64,000 nt of DNA from positions 542,001-606,000 of the forward strand of contig JAIQFQ010000001.1 of the NCBI GenBank assembly GCA_020073245.1, given 5' to 3'. Below, one piece after another: positions 59,112 to 64,000 of the stretch (position 1 is the first letter of the stretch; each line of letters begins with the position of its first letter). This stretch comes from Terriglobia bacterium (lineage in GTDB: Bacteria > Acidobacteriota > Thermoanaerobaculia > Thermoanaerobaculales > Thermoanaerobaculaceae). The notes beneath the pieces were generated by a model that made no database searches, was not told the DNA's origin, and worked only from the letters and a program-made list of their open reading frames with translations. The translations under genes were made by a program, and so were the position numbers.

Positions 59112-60635
59112 CTAGCCGCGCGTCGCCAGCAACTGCTCCAGGATCGGGCCAGGGTCGGCCGTCAGACGCCCCTCGATGTCCTCGAGATCGAAGTGCGCCA
59201 TCGCCCGGCGGTACGCCCGCGTCCCGATGACAAGTGGGGGGCGCTGGTCGATCCGACGCCCGATCAGACCACAGATGGAATCCGCCCGACGCTTGAGCTC
59301 GCGATACGCCGCGATGAACCCCTCTCCGTACGCCCGGATCACTTCCGGCCGCGCGGTGCGCACATCGAAGAACTCGCTTCGAGCCCTCGGCAACGTCCTC
59401 TCGGTCAGAACCCTCTTCTTGGTCAGGCTCCGCAGGGTGGTTGGCTCGAGGCTATCGAGGGCTTCTGGTGCAGTCGGGTCGGGCAGGCTCGTGACATCGA
59501 TGGCCAGGTTGAAGAAGCAGTGCTCAAGATCCACCATGGTGAGGGTCGGTTTCCCTCCCTCGCCGCGGGTAAGGAATGCGTTTCGAGGCCGCAGGTCCGC
59601 GTTCGAGAAGATGTAGCCGAAGGCGAAGTGGCGACCGATTTCGTGCGCGATCGAAGGGTCAAGCTCGCCTCGATACTTCTCGCCCGGCGCCCGCGCCATG
59701 ATGAGAAACGGTTCGTGTCCCTCGACGACCCACGCCCCGCAGCTGGGCAGACCGGCACAGGCTTGCACGCGGTACGCCAACTCCTCGACGTAGGCCGACT
59801 CGGGAGCGAGGTAGCGCTTGGCGAACATCAGCCGCACCGAGCCGCCGGTCGCCGGCGCCCCACCCTCGTGCACATCAACTTCGTACACGAGGTTGTATCG
59901 CCCCTGAACGTCCTGGGAGACAGGTCGGAGCCCGGTTACGGTGCAGTTCGCCCCTGCCAGCGACAGCCTCTGACCTTGCCAGAGCAAGGGCCGGGCAGGT
60001 TCACTCCCGCCCAGCGCCGACCACGCGAGGTCGGCGGCACGCCGCAGCACCGCGCCCTCTCCCGCCTCGGCAACCCACGCCGTCATCATGCCGAGACTGG
60101 CGGGAGCGAGGACATCGTTGGCGAGCGAGTCCCCCACCATCAGAACGGCCCCCGGCTCGACTCCCAAGCGCCGGCACAGCTCGCGATAGATCTCCGGGTC
60201 GGGCTTTTGGCAACCCTGATCGCAGGAGAAGAGCATCGCGTCAAACAGCCCGTCCAACCCGAACCGGACGACCGGCTCCTTGTGGGCGCTGGAGACGTTC
60301 GAAACCAGTCCCAGCTTGAGTCCCCGCTGCTTGAGGAAGTGCAGCATCGGCAGCACGCCGTCGAAGGGACGAGCCGACGCCAACTCGCGTTCCACTGCTC
60401 CCGCGCACGCCTCGACGAGTCGTTCCCCGCCGGCCCCGGCCAGCGAAAGGCACACGAACTCCGCAAGGTGGCGTGTGTCACGAAAGGCGGTGGTGAGCAG
60501 ATCGCGACGGACCAGTTCGACCCAACGCCGCCCTGACACGCCCAACAGGCGCGGCACCTGACGGTGCAGCAGGGGGTCGTCGAGAGCCAGCAGCGTGCCG
60601 TAGAGATCGAACGCGACGGCTTCGAGCGATGGCAT
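59112..60635 (-). CDS. HAD-fold domain fused to an APH-like kinase domain
   Basis: 507 residues. Residues 1-215 are a HAD hydrolase: nucleophile Asp10 in FDLYGTL, LGLVSNVSS, QKPDPEIY and GDSLANDV. Position 12 is Tyr where phosphatases have Asp, the pattern of 2-haloacid dehalogenases (Asp10/Tyr12/Thr14). Residues ~230-505 look like an aminoglycoside-phosphotransferase/HipA-like kinase: Lys in VRLMFAKRYL (~272), catalytic loop NADLRPRN (~346) and metal Asp in VDLEH (~366). The fusion was not recognised from known RiPP clusters. It starts 28 bp after the sigma-54 activator stop, so the two are probably co-transcribed, and it ends 195 bp before the precursor. It could phosphorylate the peptide, a regulator or an FHA ligand; all are inference. 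Confidence 0.8.
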   Translation of the reverse strand: MPSLEAVAFDLYGTLLALDDPLLHRQVPRLLGVSGRRWVELVRRDLLTTAFRDTRHLAEFVCLSLAGAGGERLVEACAGAVERELASARPFDGVLPMLHFLKQRGLKLGLVSNVSSAHKEPVVRFGLDGLFDAMLFSCDQGCQKPDPEIYRELCRRLGVEPGAVLMVGDSLANDVLAPASLGMMTAWVAEAGEGAVLRRAADLAWSALGGSEPARPLLWQGQRLSLAGANCTVTGLRPVSQDVQGRYNLVYEVDVHEGGAPATGGSVRLMFAKRYLAPESAYVEELAYRVQACAGLPSCGAWVVEGHEPFLIMARAPGEKYRGELDPSIAHEIGRHFAFGYIFSNADLRPRNAFLTRGEGGKPTLTMVDLEHCFFNLAIDVTSLPDPTAPEALDSLEPTTLRSLTKKRVLTERTLPRARSEFFDVRTARPEVIRAYGEGFIAAYRELKRRADSICGLIGRRIDQRPPLVIGTRAYRRAMAHFDLEDIEGRLTADPGPILEQLLATRG

Positions 60636-60663
60636 GCGCGTCTCGTTTAGGCGCCAGGCCCAC

Positions 60664-61731
60664 TCACGGCTTCAAGCGGTGGTGCCGGAGGAAGTCCATG
60701 AACTTCTGATAGCCGGTAGACGGGATCCGGAATTCGTCGAGCAGCCTCCGGTACGAGCCTCCCGTCCGCGCCAACCCGCGCCGGATCATGGCCCTGACCT
60801 GGGAACGATTGATCTCGCGGTCCATGAAGGAGGAGTAGATGACCTTCCAGAAGTCCTCGCCAGCCACCACCACGCGGCGGTAGAGATCCTCGTCGTTGCC
60901 TTCTTTGCGGTCGTCCAACTTTTCGAGTTGAGAGACGAAGTCGCCGGGTTCGATGAGCTCGCCGTCGCAGAGCGCGTACCCCATCGTGACGATGCTGGAG
61001 AGCTCGCGAATGTTGCCCGGCCAGTCGTAGTCGCGCAGGACCTTCATGGAGTCTCCCGAAAACCTCTTATCCACCCCGTACTGGGACCGGAGCCGCGCGA
61101 GGAAGTAGTCCACGAGAAGACGCCAGTCATCGCCGCGTTCACGCAGGGCCGGGATCCTGATATGAAAGTACCGCAGGCGGAAGAAGAGGTCGTTCCGGAA
61201 ATGCTCCGCCCCTACCATCTTTCCGATGGCCCGGTTGGTAGCGGCGACCACCCTTACGTTCACGGTCCGGGTCTGCGAGGCCCCGAGGGGCTGGAACTCC
61301 CCGAACGCCAACGCTCTCAGCAGCATGACCTGTGCACTGATATGAAGGTCGGCGATCTCGTCGAGAAAGATCACACCGCCGTCGGCCACCTCAAAACACC
61401 CCTTGCGATCCGCGATGGCCCCCGTGAAGCTGCCCTTCTTGTGACCGAATAGCTCGCTGACCGTGAGGTTGCCCTCTTGGTACTGGGGGCAGTTCACGGC
61501 CACGAACGCTTGGCCACGGCGAGGACCGAGGAGGTACAGCGCCTGGGCGAGCGATTCTTTCCCGACGCCACTCTCACCTACGATGAGGACCGGTTCGTCG
61601 AACGCGGCGATTTTGAGCACCTTTTCCTGTACCCCAAGGAAGTCGGGGGCGAGTCCGACCATCGATACCGCCCGGCGCTCGCCCCACTCCTGGATCGAGA
61701 GGCTCTCCACGTTGCGAGCGATGGGCGTCAT
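60664..61731 (-). CDS. sigma-54 enhancer-binding activator without sensor domain
   Basis: 355 residues if started at ATG 61731; the frame stays open to 61977 but that part is Pro/Arg-rich and featureless. AAA+ domain with Walker A GESGVGKE, the sigma-54 contact loop as GSFTGA (instead of GAFTGA), Walker B GGVIFLDEIADL, and arginine-finger region FRNDLFFRLRYFHIRIPAL. The C-terminus (GGSYRRLLDEFRIPSTGYQK) is a Fis-like helix-turn-helix. No receiver, GAF or PAS domain precedes the ATPase, so it must be regulated by another protein or by its own level. Probable target: the sigma-54 promoter at 58995-59009. Confidence 0.88.
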   Translation of the reverse strand: MTPIARNVESLSIQEWGERRAVSMVGLAPDFLGVQEKVLKIAAFDEPVLIVGESGVGKESLAQALYLLGPRRGQAFVAVNCPQYQEGNLTVSELFGHKKGSFTGAIADRKGCFEVADGGVIFLDEIADLHISAQVMLLRALAFGEFQPLGASQTRTVNVRVVAATNRAIGKMVGAEHFRNDLFFRLRYFHIRIPALRERGDDWRLLVDYFLARLRSQYGVDKRFSGDSMKVLRDYDWPGNIRELSSIVTMGYALCDGELIEPGDFVSQLEKLDDRKEGNDEDLYRRVVVAGEDFWKVIYSSFMDREINRSQVRAMIRRGLARTGGSYRRLLDEFRIPSTGYQKFMDFLRHHRLKP

Positions 61732-62071
61732 GTAGTTCAAACGCACCTCGGGTAACAGGGCGTTGCGGCCATCTGCGCAGCCGCCCCGGGGCGTCCCCTC
61801 CAGGCTCCTGCGCCTCGTGCGGCGTTCCTGGCTCCCCACGACCGGCGGGCGTGCGCCTGGCACCTGCGGCTGCGCCTGGCGGTGCATGGCGACAGCCCCG
61901 TGGAACGGTTTTTGCCGCGTCATAGGCAACCCGGGTGGCGGCGTGTCATCTCGAGTGGCGGATAGCTCCCCCACCATCTGGCAGACCCCGCACGCGTCGG
62001 TCCTTGGTGACGCGACCCGACATGTTGACCTGCCTGTAACTCTCCGCTAGCCTCATCTAATAGAGCCATTT
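61732..62071. other. Divergent regulatory gap between activator and cNMP/FHA gene
   Basis: About 340 bp without a supported gene (an Arg/Pro-rich extension of the activator frame crosses part of it). TTGACC at 62031 with TAGCCT 17 bp downstream is a weak promoter candidate for the rightward gene. Confidence 0.4.
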
Positions 62072-62092
62072 CGTTGGGGGCCTCCCCCAACG
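62072..62092 (+). promoter_or_regulatory. Perfect 9-bp hairpin in the leader of the cNMP/FHA gene
   Basis: CGTTGGGGG pairs fully with CCCCCAACG around a CCT loop, ending 19 bases before the GTG start at 62112. No T-tract follows on either strand, so it is not an intrinsic terminator; a translation- or transcription-control element is more likely. Confidence 0.5.
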
Positions 62093-62111
62093 GTGGGTTG
62101 CCGGAGGTTAC

Positions 62112-62978
62112 GTGTCTCCCACGATCGACAAGGCGAACGGTCCCGAAGATTCGTCCCAGTACCTCGGCCGGTTCAAGGCCGGCGAGTACATCTTTCGGGA
62201 AACGGAACGAGGAACCGAGATGTTCATCATCCAACAGGGGAAGGTCGAAATCCTGAAGATGGTCCACGGGGAGGAGCGGCGCGTGGCCCTGCTTGAGGAG
62301 GGCGATTTCTTTGGCGAAATGGCGATCCTCGAGGACCTGCCGCGCTCGGCGTCGGCGAGGGCCGTGGCCGATTGCGCCTTGTTGTGTATCGACAACGCAA
62401 CCTTTGACCAGATGGTGCGCCATCACCCGGAAATCCCCGTGCGGATGCTGCGCAAGCTCTCCAGTCGGTTGCGGGAGGCCAGCCCGCACACGGAGGTCGA
62501 CGCCGCACCGGCCTCCCTCGGCCGTGCTGCGGCCAGGCCGGCGAAGCCTGTGCCTTCCGAGAGACCGACCTCCACACCCCGAAAGCCGATTCCTGAAGCG
62601 CCGAAGCCTGCCGCCCCGGCTGCCAAGGCAGCGCCTCGGGTTCCAGCCACCCCGCTTCGCCCGCGTTTCGTCCATGAACCAACCGGAACGGATTTTCTTT
62701 TCGGGGAAGCCACCGAGATCTTTGTTGGCCGTTTCGACGCAACAACCGGCTTCCAGCCGGAAATCGACCTCCGAGAAGTTGACACCGACCGATCCACGAG
62801 CCGTCGCCACGCCCGCGTTGTGCGGCGCGACAACCGCTATTTTCTGCGCGAAGAGATCGGTACGGCCAACGGAACGTTCGTCGCCGGTGAGCGAATCGCA
62901 ACGGGTGTCGACGTCGAGCTGAGCGACGGCGACGAGGTCAAGTTCGGCCGCGTACGGATGGTCTTTCATACCACCTGA
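62112..62978 (+). CDS. Cyclic-nucleotide-binding and FHA domain protein
   Basis: 288 residues from GTG 62112. Cyclic-nucleotide-binding domain (~15-125) with FGEMAILEDLPRSASARA, the phosphate-binding cassette including the key Arg; a Pro/Ala/Lys linker (~130-195); FHA domain (~200-285) with STSRRHARVV and GTANGTFV. No DNA-binding domain, so it is not a CRP-type regulator. It could join a cyclic-nucleotide signal to a phospho-threonine partner. Divergent from the sigma-54 activator, suggesting a link to control of the lanthipeptide locus. Confidence 0.88.
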   Translation: MSPTIDKANGPEDSSQYLGRFKAGEYIFRETERGTEMFIIQQGKVEILKMVHGEERRVALLEEGDFFGEMAILEDLPRSASARAVADCALLCIDNATFDQMVRHHPEIPVRMLRKLSSRLREASPHTEVDAAPASLGRAAARPAKPVPSERPTSTPRKPIPEAPKPAAPAAKAAPRVPATPLRPRFVHEPTGTDFLFGEATEIFVGRFDATTGFQPEIDLREVDTDRSTSRRHARVVRRDNRYFLREEIGTANGTFVAGERIATGVDVELSDGDEVKFGRVRMVFHTT

Positions 62979-63091
62979 TTCGCTCGGTCCCTCCGGCCCC
63001 GGGTGCGCCCCGTGAAGCCCCGGCGCTCCCTCACCTCCCCTGCGTGGTGACAATTTCACTCTGCGCACGGCGTAGGGTCGCATCGCAGGTC

Positions 63092-63514
63092 CTACTCCTC
63101 ACCTGTCGGCGAGACGTCCTTCTTAGCCAGGAGATCTGCCGCCAGGTCGGAGACCTTGGCCACGGCCTCGTCCGCAGACAGGCGCGCAACGGCTTCGCTC
63201 CGGCTCGGCTCGATGGCGATGGAAACCATGTGGATGAAGCCCGCCACGTCGAAAGCCTTGCGTGCCTGGTCGCTCATCGAGCACAGGACCAGCCCTCCCC
63301 CCATGCTCTCCAGTTTCTTGCTCAACATCAGAAGCACCCGCAGTCCGGCCGCACTCATCTCGTCAGTCTTGCGGAGATCAACCACCACGCGGCGCTCGCC
63401 GGTTTCCACGAGGCGCACGACCTGCTGTTGGAAGTCCTGGGACGAGCCAGCGTCGAGCCTGCCCACTGGCTCGAGAACGAGAACCCCGCCTTGCTTTTCC
63501 TGAATCAACTCCAT
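63092..63514 (-). CDS. STAS-domain protein (anti-anti-sigma type)
   Basis: 140 residues from ATG 63514. STAS fold: VLVLEPVGRLDAGSSQDFQQ, RRVVVDLRKTDEMSAAGLRV (Ser54 at the position phosphorylated in SpoIIAA) and LCSMSDQARKAFDVAGF. Such proteins bind anti-sigma kinases or other partners depending on serine phosphorylation. No cognate kinase gene is adjacent. Convergent with the cNMP/FHA gene, which ends 113 bp away. Confidence 0.88.
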   Translation of the reverse strand: MELIQEKQGGVLVLEPVGRLDAGSSQDFQQQVVRLVETGERRVVVDLRKTDEMSAAGLRVLLMLSKKLESMGGGLVLCSMSDQARKAFDVAGFIHMVSIAIEPSRSEAVARLSADEAVAKVSDLAADLLAKKDVSPTGEE

Positions 63515-63647
63515 CTCAGGACCCTCACTCCCCGAGGACAGCCCGCGCCCGAATCCTGCTCTCGGACAACCGTTTCAGTACACCGGAACGCGGTCTGAAG
63601 CGTCTACACCCGTCACTTTGGACACCCCTGCAGCCAGACCTCCCCCT

Positions 63648-64000
63648 CTAGAACCGTATGACGTAACCTACCGAGAGCTGGCCCTGTTCAAGCGTGTCAC
63701 TGTAGCGGTACGTGTAGGTACATGGCCCGCCCTGGTAGCAGTCCCTGTGATCGAACTGTTGCACCGCCCCGGGGAGGTTGCCGGTGTTGGTCCGGAAGTA
63801 GCGTGCCTCGAAACGCAGACTCGAGTGCTCGTCGAGCTCCACTTTGACACCGGCGCCGAGACTGGCGGAAAACCGGTCCACGGATTGCAGGGGACTCTTC
63901 GGCTCGATCTGGGTGTCCCCGGCGGAGATCACCACGTACCAACCGTTGGGAGCAGGTTTGAAGTGCCACAACACTCCGAGGTGGTAGTACGTCACTTTGA
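63648..64000 (-). CDS. Outer-membrane beta-barrel protein, C-terminal part (5' end beyond window)
   Basis: Frame open through the right edge; ~117 C-terminal residues are visible. Alternating hydrophobic strands (GWYVVISAGDTQI, SASLGAGVKVELDE, SSLRFEARYFRTN) and a last strand GQLSVGYVIRF ending in Phe, the BAM-recognition end of outer-membrane proteins. GTG 63995 could be read as a start, but the frame continues upstream and a signal peptide is lacking, so the gene is taken as truncated by the window. Confidence 0.75.
   Translation of the reverse strand, partial: KVTYYHLGVLWHFKPAPNGWYVVISAGDTQIEPKSPLQSVDRFSASLGAGVKVELDEHSSLRFEARYFRTNTGNLPGAVQQFDHRDCYQGGPCTYTYRYSDTLEQGQLSVGYVIRF

Noticed and set aside
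61732-61977. N-terminal sensor domain of the sigma-54 activator
   Set aside because: The extended frame is Pro/Arg-rich with no GAF, PAS or receiver features; it is treated as non-coding leader.

Overview
The window is GC-rich and densely coded, and it reads like a chromosomal segment of a free-living Gram-negative bacterium. TolC/HlyD export parts, an outer-membrane beta-barrel end, a LolA-like protein, lipoproteins, an MglA/MglB polarity pair and sigma-54 control all point that way. My best guess is Acidobacteriota (Thermoanaerobaculia-like), with a deltaproteobacterial-grade lineage as the alternative. This is inferred from gene content and style; no rRNA is present to settle it.

Layout. 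1-1.2 kb: edge of a GAF-like gene and a divergent lipoprotein. 1.2-8.4 kb: macromolecular-synthesis operon rpsU-mutS2-dnaG-rpoD, followed by a CAU-anticodon tRNA with a clear promoter. 8.7-12.6 kb: zinc-ribbon protein, RNase H-like, yggS, divIVA, hutI. 13-20 kb (minus): UvrD/PcrA helicase and yvcK-glmU-glmS, with a glmU that lacks most of its acetyltransferase domain. 20-24.9 kb (minus): tadA, two tRNA-Ser, SRP RNA, dnaX-ybaB-recR-mglB-mglA. 25-29.3 kb: a lipoprotein and a histidine kinase/GGDEF-EAL pair. 29.5-35 kb: nitroreductase, beta-propeller, then a corrinoid/methionine operon (corrinoid protein, homocysteine methyltransferase, MetH-activation-like protein, broken MttB-like methyltransferase). 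35-42.5 kb: peptidases, a permuted NlpC/P60-like enzyme, a LolA-like protein and a C-terminally sorted surface protein.

The most distinctive region is 42.6-63.5 kb, a lanthipeptide (class II) locus transcribed leftwards: sigma-54 activator, HAD/kinase fusion, NHLP-type precursor, CCG-type LanM, GNAT, two TolC proteins, HlyD, a C39-peptidase ABC exporter and a second ABC exporter with an FHA domain fused at its N-terminus. A near-consensus sigma-54 promoter lies directly upstream of the precursor. Divergently placed is a cyclic-nucleotide-binding/FHA protein, with a STAS protein beyond it. Together they suggest a RiPP pathway whose expression, and perhaps export, is tied to phospho-signalling.

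Throughout the left third, short imperfect arrays with a 7-bp period (several sequence families) sit in intergenic DNA, and one lies in frame inside the helicase gene. No insertion sequences, CRISPR arrays, rRNAs or phage genes were seen.
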